From Lelliottia sp. JS-SCA-14 (GTDB lineage: Bacteria; Pseudomonadota; Gammaproteobacteria; Enterobacterales; Enterobacteriaceae): a stretch of 64,000 nt of DNA. Position numbers and translations under genes: made by a program. The stretch's first letter is position 1. Each line of letters opens with the position of its first letter. The stretch lies in contig NZ_CP141606.1 in NCBI RefSeq assembly GCF_035593345.1, forward strand, positions 3,782,001 through 3,846,000. The letters are read 5' to 3'. Below, in pieces: positions 9,269-17,768 of this stretch. The notes beneath the pieces were generated by a model. The model was not told the origin of the DNA and searched no databases. It worked only from the letters and a program-made list of their open reading frames with translations.

Positions 9269-10723
9269 TTATTTTTCAATCGGATAGATGGTTCCGGTAT
9301 TCATAATGCCATTCGGATCGAACTGTTTTTTCAGCCCTTCCAGCAGCGCCCAGGCGGTGCCGTGCTCCGCTTTCGCCCAGTGCACGCGGTGCTTACCGAT
9401 ACCGTGGTGGTGCACCATCGAACCGCCGAGGGCGATCGTCTCTTCGCAGATGATTTTGTTCAGCGGGTTGTGGTACTTGTCGATCTCCTCTTCCGGCTTA
9501 CAGTCCACCACGTTGTAGTCGTAGACGAAGTACATGTTGGTGCCATTGATGTAGCTGTGGGAGGAGTGGCCGCCGAGCATGGTGATGTCGTCCGCGTGCG
9601 GGAATTCAGTGCGGATACGGTGGATCACGCGCTCGTAAATCTGGTTGATGCAGCTCCAGTCACCGGACACTTCGGTGGTGAAGCCCATGTTGCCGGTTTT
9701 GAGGATCTGCACGCGCTCGGCAGCCACTTTTTCCGGGCCCCAGTTGAGGTTGTTGAACCAGTTTTCGATCAGCTTGCTGTCCACGCGGGTGCACTGCGGG
9801 TAGCGCGCCACAATCTCGGCGATCCCTTCCCCGGTGGCGCGCGCCATGCGCGGATTGCCTTCGGCCATAAAGATCATCACGCATTTGCCTTCAGCAAAAT
9901 GGGTGAAGTGCTGCGTTCCGTCTTCGGCGTCGTACAGGCGGGCAATCGACGGACGATAGCCTTCGACCATCACTTCGCGCAGGATCTCAAAGCCGGTTTT
10001 CATCTCGTCGAGAATGTAGCCATAGTAGAGATTGTTTTCCGGGGTGAATTTGAAAATTTTCACTGTCACTTCAGTGATGTAGCACAGCGCCCCTTCGTTG
10101 CCGATGATGATATGACGGATGTCAGGCCCGGCGGCACGACGCGGCACGTTCTTGATGCGGGTAATGGTGCCGTTCGGCAGCACCGCTTCCAGCCCGACCA
10201 CCATATCTTCGATCGCGCCATAAAGAGTGGAAAACTGGCCGATACTGCGCGTCGCCACGAGCCCGCCCATCTGCGCCAGCGGTTTGGACTGCGGGGAATG
10301 GCCGGTGGTGTAGCCTTTGGCGCGCAGCGCGTTTTCCAGCACTTCCAGCGGGACGCCGCACTGGGCGGTGGCCTGCATGTTTTCGATATCAATATCGATA
10401 ATTTTGTTCATCCCGGAGCCGTCGAGCACCAGCGAGTTTTTCACCACCGTTTCCAGCCCGCCTTCCGTTGCGGAAGCTCCCGTACGCGGTACGCCGTTGA
10501 TTTTGTGCTGATTCATAAATGCCAGCACGTCGGAAACCTGCTGCGTCGAGCCAAGTTTCACCACCGCCGCGGGCAGAGGCAGGGTAAACACGCCGTGAAT
10601 ATCGGCATATTTTCGAAAGCGGTCGACGCTGTTTTTCTTCAGTACGTTTTCATCGGTCACCACGCGCTCGGGACCGACAATTTCTTTTACCTGTTCAACA
10701 ATTGCTTCGCGGGATAAAGACAT
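9269..10723 (-). CDS. ygcU: FAD-linked oxidase, alkyl-DHAP-synthase-like
   Basis: The 484 residues form an FAD_binding_4/FAD-oxidase-C protein of the vanillyl-alcohol-oxidase superfamily. The PP-loop region is GVPRTGASATEGGLETVV, with SPQSKPLAQMGGLVATRSIGQFSTLYGAIEDMV around 140-170. The C-terminal SMVHHHGIGKHRVHW carries the triple-histidine motif of alkyldihydroxyacetonephosphate synthases. Relatives coupled to ETF oxidise hydroxy acids, and ygcQR in the same operon suggests the same electron route here. AAGGAATT precedes the ATG. The exact substrate is unknown; a phosphorylated C3-like or hydroxy-acid compound is inferred. Confidence 0.88.
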   Translation of the reverse strand: MSLSREAIVEQVKEIVGPERVVTDENVLKKNSVDRFRKYADIHGVFTLPLPAAVVKLGSTQQVSDVLAFMNQHKINGVPRTGASATEGGLETVVKNSLVLDGSGMNKIIDIDIENMQATAQCGVPLEVLENALRAKGYTTGHSPQSKPLAQMGGLVATRSIGQFSTLYGAIEDMVVGLEAVLPNGTITRIKNVPRRAAGPDIRHIIIGNEGALCYITEVTVKIFKFTPENNLYYGYILDEMKTGFEILREVMVEGYRPSIARLYDAEDGTQHFTHFAEGKCVMIFMAEGNPRMARATGEGIAEIVARYPQCTRVDSKLIENWFNNLNWGPEKVAAERVQILKTGNMGFTTEVSGDWSCINQIYERVIHRIRTEFPHADDITMLGGHSSHSYINGTNMYFVYDYNVVDCKPEEEIDKYHNPLNKIICEETIALGGSMVHHHGIGKHRVHWAKAEHGTAWALLEGLKKQFDPNGIMNTGTIYPIEK

Positions 10724-10783
10724 AATAATTCCTTTCTGATTTAACGGTAATAAACAGAAACCACCGGATTAAGCGGAAAATGA

Positions 10784-11569
10784 TTAACGGACTAAATAGC
10801 CGCCATCGACAACTAATAAATGACCATTGACATAATCAGACGCACGACTGGAGAGATAAACCATCGCCCCCATTAAATCCTGAGTATCGCCCCAGCGATT
10901 CGCCGGAATATGATCCAGTACGCGCTGATTGGTTTCAGGATTACTGCGGGTAGCGGTGGTAATTTCCGTGGCGTAATATCCCGGCGCAATGCCGTTGACC
11001 TGAATATTATATTGCCCGAGTTCGTCACAATAGGCTTTGGTGAATCCAGCGAGGGCATGTTTTGTCGCCGAATAGGCCGGGGACCACTGGCCGCCTAAAT
11101 AAGAGAACAGCGAACAAATATTAATGATTTTTCCGCTCTGCTGCGGGATCATAATTTTCGCCGCTTCATGGCTTAATTCAAATGCCGCCGTCAGGTTGAC
11201 GTCGATCATCGGGTCCCAGTCAGCACGACCAAAATCCAGCACTTTATTCAGCTTACAGATCCCGGCGTTGTTAACCAGAATATCGACGGTGCCAAAACGC
11301 TCGCAGCAGGCGGCGATAATCTTGCGCGGCGCGCCGTCGCCGGTGATGTCCACCTGCATAAATTCGACTTCCACGCCCTGCTGCTCAATCAGCTCGCGGG
11401 TTTCGCCGTTGTCTTTGATAAAGCTCGGGATAAACAGGTTGGCTCCCGCTTTTGCCAGCGCCATGGCGAACGCCTGGCCCAGGCCGCTGTTGCCCCCGGT
11501 GACGATCGCCGTTTTTCCCTTCAGGGAGAAGAAATCCATAGAAAATGCGTTAAGCGACTCGATAGACAT
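10784..11569 (-). CDS. ygcW: SDR-family NAD(P)-dependent oxidoreductase
   Basis: The 261-residue short-chain dehydrogenase is close to E. coli YgcW. It has the TGGNSGLGQA nucleotide motif (TGxxxGxG), LVNNAGI (NNAG), the catalytic S of NICSLFSY, the YSATK catalytic Tyr/Lys pair (PAYSATKHAL) and the terminal VNGHLLVVDGGYLVR. It resembles gluconate 5-dehydrogenase/KduD types. I place the start at 11569 (MSIESLNAFSM); the longer ATG at 11773 would run through the promoter and leader terminator. It is first in the ygcWUSRQ operon and lies directly downstream of the leader terminator at 11595-11643. Confidence 0.9.
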   Translation of the reverse strand: MSIESLNAFSMDFFSLKGKTAIVTGGNSGLGQAFAMALAKAGANLFIPSFIKDNGETRELIEQQGVEVEFMQVDITGDGAPRKIIAACCERFGTVDILVNNAGICKLNKVLDFGRADWDPMIDVNLTAAFELSHEAAKIMIPQQSGKIINICSLFSYLGGQWSPAYSATKHALAGFTKAYCDELGQYNIQVNGIAPGYYATEITTATRSNPETNQRVLDHIPANRWGDTQDLMGAMVYLSSRASDYVNGHLLVVDGGYLVR

Positions 11570-11594
11570 AATGTGGCTCCACAATCCTTTAGGC

Positions 11595-11643
11595 AAAAAA
11601 AAAGAAAGGCAACTTCCCCCGGTAAGAGGGAAGTCACCTTTCT
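11595..11643 (-). terminator. Intrinsic terminator in the ygcW leader
   Basis: Read on the minus strand, AGAAAGGTGACTTCCC (11643-11628) pairs with GGGAAGTTGCCTTTCT (11618-11603) over 16 bp with two wobble pairs, followed by nine T's (11603-11595). It lies between the probable ygcW promoter and the ygcW start at 11569, so it would end transcription before the operon unless prevented. That arrangement is typical of antitermination control. Confidence 0.85.
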
Positions 11644-11658
11644 CATGTTCTCTGGTAA
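11641..11658 (-). promoter_or_regulatory. Shared leader element, candidate antiterminator binding site (ygcW)
   Basis: Minus-strand TTACCAGAGAACATGAGA is identical at 15 of 18 positions to TTACTAGAGACCAAGAGA in the divergent yqcE leader. Its 3' end overlaps the 5' arm of the leader terminator by 3 nt, as expected for a site whose occupancy blocks hairpin formation. Binding by YgcP is inference. Confidence 0.6.
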
Positions 11659-11693
11659 CTGTGGATAATTTGTAGCATAGCCAGGTAGAGTCT

Positions 11694-11713
11694 AATGTGA
11701 TGGAAATCACAGA
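11694..11713. promoter_or_regulatory. CRP-like site, ygcW side
   Basis: AATGTGATGGAAATCACAGA contains the perfect CRP half-sites TGTGA and TCACA separated by six bases. Its centre (11703.5) is about 45 bp upstream of the shared leader element on the minus strand. This fits class II activation (centre near -41.5) of a transcript starting at about 11662, with a poor -10 TACAAA at 11674-11669. Confidence 0.75.
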
Positions 11714-11750
11714 GCCGTGTTTCAGCCCCATGAAATAACAAATGGTCAGA

Positions 11751-11770
11751 AGCGTGATTATTCTCACACT
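11751..11770. promoter_or_regulatory. CRP-like site, yqcE side
   Basis: CGTGA-N6-TCACA at 11753-11768 differs from the CRP consensus by one base in the left half. It is centred at 11760.5, about 43 bp upstream of the shared leader element on the plus strand, mirroring the arrangement on the ygcW side. A plus-strand start near 11802 would place it at about -41.5. Confidence 0.6.
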
Positions 11771-11803
11771 CAAACACCGTCACGCATGTTATTTGTAGTG
11801 TAA

Positions 11804-11821
11804 TTACTAGAGACCAAGAGA
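11804..11821 (+). promoter_or_regulatory. Shared leader element, candidate antiterminator binding site (yqcE)
   Basis: TTACTAGAGACCAAGAGA is the plus-strand counterpart of the ygcW leader element (15/18 identical). Its last five bases form part of the 5' arm of the following terminator. The two copies lie in inverted orientation around the divergent promoters. Recognition by YgcP is inferred from the GlpP family role. Confidence 0.6.
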
Positions 11822-11865
11822 AAAGTAATCCTCCTGAAAAGGCGGTTTACTTTTCTCTTTTTTTT
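11817..11865 (+). terminator. Intrinsic terminator in the yqcE leader
   Basis: AGAGAAAAGTAA (11817-11828) pairs perfectly with TTACTTTTCTCT (11847-11858), followed by a run of eight T's. It lies 49 bp before the yqcE ATG and downstream of the probable promoter, so it would block expression of yqcE-ygcE unless read through. It mirrors the ygcW leader terminator. Confidence 0.85.
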
Positions 11866-11913
11866 GTTTGTTTTTTACCCTATTAACCTGCACCACTAAC
11901 GTGAGAGATCCCT

Positions 11914-13194
11914 ATGCAACATTCACCCTGGCGTCGCTGGATTACCCTCGCCATTATTAGTTTTAGCGGTGGCGTGAGTTTTGATCTCGCCTATTTGCGC
12001 TATATCTATCAAATCCCGATGGCAAAATTTATGGGATTTAGCAATACCGAAATAGGGTTAATCATGAGTACTTTCGGAATAACCGCAATTATTCTCTACG
12101 CGCCGAGTGGGGTTATTGCCGATAAATTTTCGCACCGCAAGATGATTACCTCCGCGATGATCATTACCGGCCTGCTAGGATTTATCATGGCCACCTATCC
12201 CCCGCTGTGGGTGATGCTGCTGATTCAGGTGGCGTTCGCCATCACCACTATTTTGATGCTTTGGTCGGTATCCATCAAAGCCGCGTCAATGCTCGGCGAC
12301 AGCAGCGAGCAGGGTAAGATCATGGGCTGGATGGAAGGGCTGCGTGGCGTGGGGGTAATGTCGCTGGCGGTGTTTACCATGTGGGCCTTTTCGCGCTTTG
12401 CGCCGGACGACGCTAACAGCCTGAAAACGGTGATCATGATCTACAGCGTGGTCTACATTCTGCTCGGGATCTTGTGCTGGTTCTTTGTCGCCGACGGGAC
12501 GAGCCAGAACGCGCCCGGCGCGGTGGCAGACAAGAAAACCTTTCAGCTCAGCGACATTCTTTCGGTTCTGCGCATCAGCACCACCTGGTACTGCAGCCTG
12601 ATTATTTTCGGGGTGTACACGATCTACGCCATCCTCAGCTACTCCACCAACTATCTGACGGAAATGTACGGTATGTCGCTGGTGGCGGCGAGCTACATGG
12701 GGATCGTGATCAATAAAATCTTCCGCGCCTTCTGCGGCCCGCTCGGCGGGATCATCACCACCTACAGCCGGGTGAAATCCCCGACGCGGGTGATTCAGAT
12801 CTTGTCTGTGGTCAGTGCGCTGACGCTGGCGGCGCTGCTCGCCACCAACAGCCAACCGCAGTCCGTCGCCATCGGGATTGGCCTGATTCTGCTGCTGGCC
12901 TTTACCTGCTACGCCTCTCGTGGGCTCTATTTTGCCTGCCCCGGCGAGGCGCGTACGCCGACCTTTATCATGGGCACCACCGTCGGGATCTGCTCGGTGA
13001 TCGGCTTTCTGCCGGATGTCTTTGTTTACCCTATCGTCGGCCACTGGCAGGATACGCTGCCTGCCGCCGAAGCCTATCGCAATATGTGGATGATGGGACT
13101 GTGCGCCGTGTGCATGGTGATCGTCTTTACGTTACTGCTGTTTCGGAAAATCAAAGGAGAAGAGCAATGTCGAAGCATTACATCATTGGAATAG
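11914..13194 (+). CDS. yqcE: MFS transporter
   Basis: The 426-residue protein is a 12-segment MFS carrier matching E. coli YqcE. The N-terminal part has SFSGGVSFDLAYLRYIYQIP, and the A-type loop motif appears as GVIADKFSHRKMITSAMI. It resembles hexose-phosphate/nucleoside-like or uncharacterised carriers, and I cannot name a substrate. The ribosome site is weak (GAGAG). Its 3' end overlaps ygcE by 28 bp, so transporter and kinase are coupled. It lies behind a leader terminator and a CRP-like site. Confidence 0.88.
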   Translation: MQHSPWRRWITLAIISFSGGVSFDLAYLRYIYQIPMAKFMGFSNTEIGLIMSTFGITAIILYAPSGVIADKFSHRKMITSAMIITGLLGFIMATYPPLWVMLLIQVAFAITTILMLWSVSIKAASMLGDSSEQGKIMGWMEGLRGVGVMSLAVFTMWAFSRFAPDDANSLKTVIMIYSVVYILLGILCWFFVADGTSQNAPGAVADKKTFQLSDILSVLRISTTWYCSLIIFGVYTIYAILSYSTNYLTEMYGMSLVAASYMGIVINKIFRAFCGPLGGIITTYSRVKSPTRVIQILSVVSALTLAALLATNSQPQSVAIGIGLILLLAFTCYASRGLYFACPGEARTPTFIMGTTVGICSVIGFLPDVFVYPIVGHWQDTLPAAEAYRNMWMMGLCAVCMVIVFTLLLFRKIKGEEQCRSITSLE

Positions 13195-14645
13195 ATGGCG
13201 GGAGTCAGAGTACCAAAGTGGTGATGTACGACCTCAAGGGAAACGTGGTGTGCGAAGGCAAGGGGCTGTTGCAGCCGATGCACACGCCCGATGCCGACAC
13301 GGTGGAACATCCCGACGACGATCTCTGGACTTCCCTGTGCGCTGCGGGAAAAGATCTGATGCGCCAGTTCGGCGGCATGCCGGAGGAGATTGTCGGGATT
13401 GGTCTCGGGTCGATCCGCTGCTGTCGCGCCCTGCTCAAAGCCGACGGCACGCCCGCTGCGCCGCTCATCAGCTGGCAGGACGCGCGCGTGACGCGTCCGT
13501 ATGAACATACGCAGAAAGACGTGGCTTACGTCACCTCATTTTCGGGTTATCTCTCGCACCGTCTGACGGGCGAGCGCAAAGACAACATCGCCAACTACTT
13601 TGGTCAGTGGCCGGTGGATTACAAAACCTGGGACTGGAGCGAGGACGAGGCGGTCTTTACGAAATTCAACATCCCACGCGAGATGCTGTTTGACGTGCAG
13701 ATGCCCGGCACGGTGCTGGGCCATATCACCCCGGAGGCCGCAAAAGCGACAGGTTTCCCGCAGGGTCTGCCGGTGGTGTGCAGCACCAGCGACAAAGCGG
13801 TCGAAGCGCTGGGTGCCGGTCTGCTCGACGATGAAACGGCGGTGATTTCGCTTGGCACCTATATCGCGCTGATGATGAACGGCACCACGCTGCCAAAAGA
13901 TCCGCAGGCCTACTGGCCGATTATGTCGTCGATTCCTGAAACTCTGCTGTACGAGGGCTACGGCATTCGCAAAGGGATGTGGACGGTGAGCTGGCTGCGC
14001 GACATGCTCGGTGAATCTCTGATTCAGGATGCCAAATCCCAGGGCGTCTCACCGGAAGATTATCTCAATCAGAAAGCCAGCCACGTGCCGCCGGGCTGCG
14101 ACGGCCTGATGACCGTCCTCGACTGGCTGACCAACCCGTGGGAACCGTATAAGCGTGGAATTATGATTGGCTTTAACGCCACCATGGATTACGCGTGGAT
14201 TTATCGCTCGATTCTGGAGAGCATCGCCCTGACGCTGAAAAACAATTACGACAACATGTGCGCTGAAAGGCAGCACGTGGCGAAGCGGCTGATCATCACC
14301 GGCGGCGGCTCGAACAGCGATCTGTTTATGCAGATTTTCGCCGACGTGTTTAACCTGCCGACGCAGCGCAATGCGATCAACGGCTGCGCCAGCTTAGGTT
14401 CGGCCATTAATACGGCGGTCGGGTTGGGTGTGTATCCGTCTTATCAGCAGGCGGTGGAGAAGATGGTGCGGGTGAAAGATGTGTTTACGCCGGTCGCGGC
14501 CCACGCGGCGCGCTATGAGGCGATGAACAAAGGGATCTTCAAAGAGCTCACCCAGCACACCGACCCGATTTTGAAAAAATCGTACGCGGTTTTCCATGGG
14601 GATTTGAGCGAGGTGGAGGCGATTCAGAGCTGGTCGAACGCGTGA
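13167..14645 (+). CDS. ygcE: FGGY-family carbohydrate kinase
   Basis: The 492-residue protein belongs to the FGGY kinases (glycerol, xylulose, gluconate kinases). The N-terminal phosphate-binding motif IIGIDGGSQSTKVVMYD and the C-terminal FGGY segment RLIITGGGSNSDLFMQIFADVFNLPTQR are clear. LISWQDAR corresponds to the substrate-loop WxDxR motif. The ATG at 13167 is preceded by AAAGGAGAAGAG and gives the E. coli YgcE length; the longer frame from 13086 lies inside yqcE. It should phosphorylate the substrate of the ygc pathway in the cytoplasm; the substrate is not known. Confidence 0.9.
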   Translation: MSKHYIIGIDGGSQSTKVVMYDLKGNVVCEGKGLLQPMHTPDADTVEHPDDDLWTSLCAAGKDLMRQFGGMPEEIVGIGLGSIRCCRALLKADGTPAAPLISWQDARVTRPYEHTQKDVAYVTSFSGYLSHRLTGERKDNIANYFGQWPVDYKTWDWSEDEAVFTKFNIPREMLFDVQMPGTVLGHITPEAAKATGFPQGLPVVCSTSDKAVEALGAGLLDDETAVISLGTYIALMMNGTTLPKDPQAYWPIMSSIPETLLYEGYGIRKGMWTVSWLRDMLGESLIQDAKSQGVSPEDYLNQKASHVPPGCDGLMTVLDWLTNPWEPYKRGIMIGFNATMDYAWIYRSILESIALTLKNNYDNMCAERQHVAKRLIITGGGSNSDLFMQIFADVFNLPTQRNAINGCASLGSAINTAVGLGVYPSYQQAVEKMVRVKDVFTPVAAHAARYEAMNKGIFKELTQHTDPILKKSYAVFHGDLSEVEAIQSWSNA

Positions 14646-14653
14646 GCTGTGTT

Positions 14654-14747
14654 GCCGGGTGGCGCTAGCGCTTACCCGGCCTACAAAACCCGTTGGCCTG
14701 GCAAACATTGACCTTGTAGGCCGGGTAAGGCGAAGCCGCCACCCGGC
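14654..14747. repeat. Paired REP elements (BIME) after ygcE
   Basis: Two REP palindromes in opposite orientation, GCCGGGTGGCG...TTACCCGGCCTAC (14654-14684) and GTAGGCCGGGTAAGGCG...CGCCACCCGGC (14716-14747), lie between the convergent stops of ygcE and queE. Confidence 0.9.
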
Positions 14748-14754
14748 ATTTCAG

Positions 14755-15426
14755 TCAGGCTATATTCAAATACTTGTGCGTCTGCATCGACAAACGCCAG
14801 TTGCGGGCGATACAGGTTTCGATGCACAGACGCGTGGCGTCGTCTTTCTGGCTGATCGGCTGCAGGGCAATAATGCGCTGCTTTTCATCCGTCAGCGTCG
14901 CCAGCAGTTCGTCGAGTGCTTCAATATCACGTACGCGTCCAACCGGGTGTTTGATCTCATCGGCGCGTTCAAGCGCCTGCGACAGCACGTCATACCCACC
15001 ACGCATATTCACTTTTGGCGACACGGTCACCCATGTCGAGTGGGAGCAGCGCACTTCGTGGGTGCCGCTGGTTTCGATCTGGCAGCTGTAGCCATTCTTT
15101 TCCAGCAGATCCGTCAGCGGGGTGAGATCGTGGATGCAGGGTTCGCCACCGGTGATCACGATGTGGCGGGCAGTCCAGCCCTGACGACCAATGATCGCCA
15201 GCAGGTCTTCCGCGCTACCAGCGCCCCATTTATCGCTCTCTTTGGTTTTGGCCAGAATACTAAACAGCGACACTTCCCGATCTGCGAGTTTATCCCACGT
15301 ATGTTTGGTATCACACCAGGCACAGCCGACCGGGCATCCCTGTAAACGAATAAAAATAGCAGGAACGCCGGTGAAGTAACCCTCGCCTTGCAGGGTCTGG
15401 AACATCTCGTTAATCGGGTACTGCAT
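14755..15426 (-). CDS. queE: 7-carboxy-7-deazaguanine synthase
   Basis: QueE is a radical SAM enzyme that converts 6-carboxytetrahydropterin to 7-carboxy-7-deazaguanine in preQ0/queuosine synthesis. The cluster motif has the unusual QueE spacing CPVGCAWC near residue 31, and IVITGGEPCIHDL provides the SAM-binding GGE. The C-terminus RNWRLSMQTHKYLNIA matches E. coli (223 residues). A second ATG two codons upstream (15432) is possible; I prefer 15426 by homology because neither has a strong ribosome site. Confidence 0.95.
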   Translation of the reverse strand: MQYPINEMFQTLQGEGYFTGVPAIFIRLQGCPVGCAWCDTKHTWDKLADREVSLFSILAKTKESDKWGAGSAEDLLAIIGRQGWTARHIVITGGEPCIHDLTPLTDLLEKNGYSCQIETSGTHEVRCSHSTWVTVSPKVNMRGGYDVLSQALERADEIKHPVGRVRDIEALDELLATLTDEKQRIIALQPISQKDDATRLCIETCIARNWRLSMQTHKYLNIA

Positions 15427-15498
15427 AGTCATCTCAGTAAAGGGGATAAACGATAAGTATCGCAGATCCCCGCCTAAGTATCATGCCCGATCGGTGCT

Positions 15499-16188
15499 TT
15501 ACGCCTCAATCGCCGCCACAAAGCGGGCGGTAATCTGCTGTGGACGCGTGATCGCCCCGCCGACCACCACCGTATGCGCGCCTAATTCCAGGCAACGCGC
15601 GGCCAGTTCGGGTGTCTCGACGTTGCCTTCAGCGACAACAGGAATCGTCGCCGCCGCCAGCACCTCGCGTAAGAATCCACAATCATTTTCACGCAACAGA
15701 CGGCCTGTCGTATTCGCCGTATAGCCATGAAGCGTGGTGCCGACGCAGTCAAATCCGAGATCCTGCGCGGTTTTAGCCTCGGCGACGGTAGCGATATCCG
15801 CCATCAACAGCAGAGAGGGATAGCGCGCGCGAATCTTCTCGACCAGCGCGGCCAGTGTTTCGCCGCCTGGACGCGGACGGTCGGTGGCGTCGAGGGCAAT
15901 CATTTCCGGCGTCACCGTCATCAGCTCGTCGATCTCTTTCATCGTCGCGGTGATAAACACCTCACTGTCCGCATAATCACGCTTGATGATGCCAATCACC
16001 GGCAAAGAGACGGTCTCTTTGATGGCGGCAATATCCACCACGCTGTTGGCGCGAATGGCGACCGCCCCGCCCTGCGCGGCTGCCAGCGCCATGCGCGACA
16101 TGATGAATGAACTGTGCAGCGGTTCGTTTTCCAGCGCCTGACAGGAGACGATCAATTTGCCTTTCAAAACATCCAGTACCGTTTTCAT
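15499..16188 (-). CDS. nanE: N-acetylmannosamine-6-phosphate 2-epimerase
   Basis: The 229 residues match NanE, which converts ManNAc-6-P to GlcNAc-6-P. Family segments include [24 protein letters not shown] (catalytic Lys), [31 protein letters not shown] and [12 protein letters not shown]. The ATG overlaps the stop of the upstream PTS gene (TAATG), so the two are co-translated. This copy sits apart from a nanATEK operon, between queE and eno. With a dedicated PTS permease it suggests uptake of ManNAc, or a related amino sugar, directly as the 6-phosphate. Confidence 0.93.
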   Translation of the reverse strand: MKTVLDVLKGKLIVSCQALENEPLHSSFIMSRMALAAAQGGAVAIRANSVVDIAAIKETVSLPVIGIIKRDYADSEVFITATMKEIDELMTVTPEMIALDATDRPRPGGETLAALVEKIRARYPSLLLMADIATVAEAKTAQDLGFDCVGTTLHGYTANTTGRLLRENDCGFLREVLAAATIPVVAEGNVETPELAARCLELGAHTVVVGGAITRPQQITARFVAAIEA

Positions 16189-17744
16189 TACGCTAAACTC
16201 TCTTCGACTTCGTTTTTAATGATGGTGACGTGCGGGCCATAAATGACCTGAACCCCGTTCCCTCGGACGATGACGCCGCGTGCGCCGGTCGCTTTCAGTG
16301 CCGCTTCGTCGACCTTGCTGCCGTCTTTTACCGTGACGCGCAGACGCGTGGCGCAGCAGTCCACCTCTTCCAGATTATCCCTGCCGCCTAAACCCGCAAT
16401 CACCGCCGCCGCGCGTTCGCTCTGTGGCAGCGAGCTTTCGACAACCGCCTCTTTCTCGCGGCCTGGCGTCGCAAAACCAAAGCGGTTAATCAGGTAGCGG
16501 AAGGTGAAGTAGTAGAGGAAGAACCACGGCACGCCGACCAGCGGGACGTACATCCAGTGGGTTTTGGCTTCGCCCTGCAGGACGCCAAACAGAATGAAAT
16601 CGATGAAACCGCCCGAGAAGGTCTGCCCGATGGTGATGTGCAGAATGTGGGCGATCATGAACGCCAGCCCGTCGAAGAAGGCGTGGATAACGTATAACAC
16701 CGGCGCGATAAACAGGAACGAGAACTCAATCGGCTCAGTGATCCCGGTCAGGAAAGAGGTCAGCGCCGCCGAGAGCAGCAGCCCCGCCACGCGTTTTTTG
16801 TTTTCCGGTTTTGCCGTGTGGTACATCGCCAGACACGCGCCCAGCAGGCCGAACATCATGGTGATAAAACGCCCGGACATGAAGCGCGAGGTGCCGATGT
16901 AAAACTGCTGAGTATTAGGGTCGGCAAGCTGCGCGAAGAAGATGCGCTGCGTCCCTTCCACCAGCTGGCCGTTGACGATTTCACTTCCGCCCAGCGCCGT
17001 GGTCCAGAACGGCAGATAGAAGATGTGATGCAGGCCGAACGGGCCAAGCATACGCAGGATAAACCCGTACAAGAAGGTGCCGAGATACCCGGTCGCATCC
17101 ACCAGGCCGCCGAGGCCAAAAATCATTTTCTGGAAGTGCGGCCAGACAACCGTCATCAGCGCACCGACCACAATCGCCGCCAGCGAGCTGATAATCGGCA
17201 CAAAGCGCGAGCCGCCGAAGAAGCCGAGGAACTGCGGCAGGGCGATTTTGTTGAAGCGATGGTGCAGCGCGCAGGTCACCAGACCAATTACCACGCCGCC
17301 AAAGACGCCGGTTTCCAGCGTCTGAATCCCCAGCGTCATTCCCTGCCCGACTGCGCCAGGATTTTCATGGGCCAGCGTGCCGGTAAGGATCAGCAGCGCA
17401 TTGATGGTGGCATTCATTACCAGAAAAGCGAGCAGCGCCGCCAGCCCGGCGGTGCCTTTGTCGGTTTTCGCCAGCCCGACGGCCACGCCCACGGCAAACA
17501 GCACCGAGAGGTTAGCAAAGACAATCGAACCCGCGCTGCTCATGATGGTGAAAATCGCCTGTAACCAGCCGACATCCAGGAACGGATAGGCCGTCAGCGT
17601 GTTGGGGTTGGACAACGCCCCGCCAATCCCGAGCAGCAGGCCCGCTGCGGGCAGGACGGCTATCGGCAGCATGAACGATTTGCCGAACCGCTGCGCCTTT
17701 TCAAACCACGCCCCCGAGGAGGCCCCACTGAACATTTGCATCAT
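16188..17744 (-). CDS. PTS EIICB permease of the glucose/N-acetylglucosamine superfamily
   Basis: The 518-residue protein has an N-terminal EIIC membrane domain ([22 protein letters not shown], about ten segments; substrate region [12 protein letters not shown]) and a C-terminal EIIB domain from about 440. The EIIB phosphorylation site is the cysteine in [12 protein letters not shown], and GVQVIYGP ends the fold. There is no EIIA domain, so it would take phosphate from a separate EIIA such as Crr. It is co-translated with nanE and divergent from an RpiR regulator. ManNAc or a related amino sugar is the inferred substrate; homology alone would also allow glucose or maltose. Confidence 0.9.
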   Translation of the reverse strand: MMQMFSGASSGAWFEKAQRFGKSFMLPIAVLPAAGLLLGIGGALSNPNTLTAYPFLDVGWLQAIFTIMSSAGSIVFANLSVLFAVGVAVGLAKTDKGTAGLAALLAFLVMNATINALLILTGTLAHENPGAVGQGMTLGIQTLETGVFGGVVIGLVTCALHHRFNKIALPQFLGFFGGSRFVPIISSLAAIVVGALMTVVWPHFQKMIFGLGGLVDATGYLGTFLYGFILRMLGPFGLHHIFYLPFWTTALGGSEIVNGQLVEGTQRIFFAQLADPNTQQFYIGTSRFMSGRFITMMFGLLGACLAMYHTAKPENKKRVAGLLLSAALTSFLTGITEPIEFSFLFIAPVLYVIHAFFDGLAFMIAHILHITIGQTFSGGFIDFILFGVLQGEAKTHWMYVPLVGVPWFFLYYFTFRYLINRFGFATPGREKEAVVESSLPQSERAAAVIAGLGGRDNLEEVDCCATRLRVTVKDGSKVDEAALKATGARGVIVRGNGVQVIYGPHVTIIKNEVEESLA

Positions 17745-17768
17745 AATTTCAATTCCCCTGTGTATTGA

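Noticed and set aside
9362..10717. A 451-codon plus-strand open frame opposite ygcU
   Set aside because: The minus-strand frame encodes a conserved FAD oxidase with motifs; this one is an antisense artefact of GC-rich codon use.
10784..11773. A 329-residue version of YgcW starting at 11773
   Set aside because: The extra 68 residues would be encoded by the CRP site, promoter and leader terminator; the family start is at 11569.
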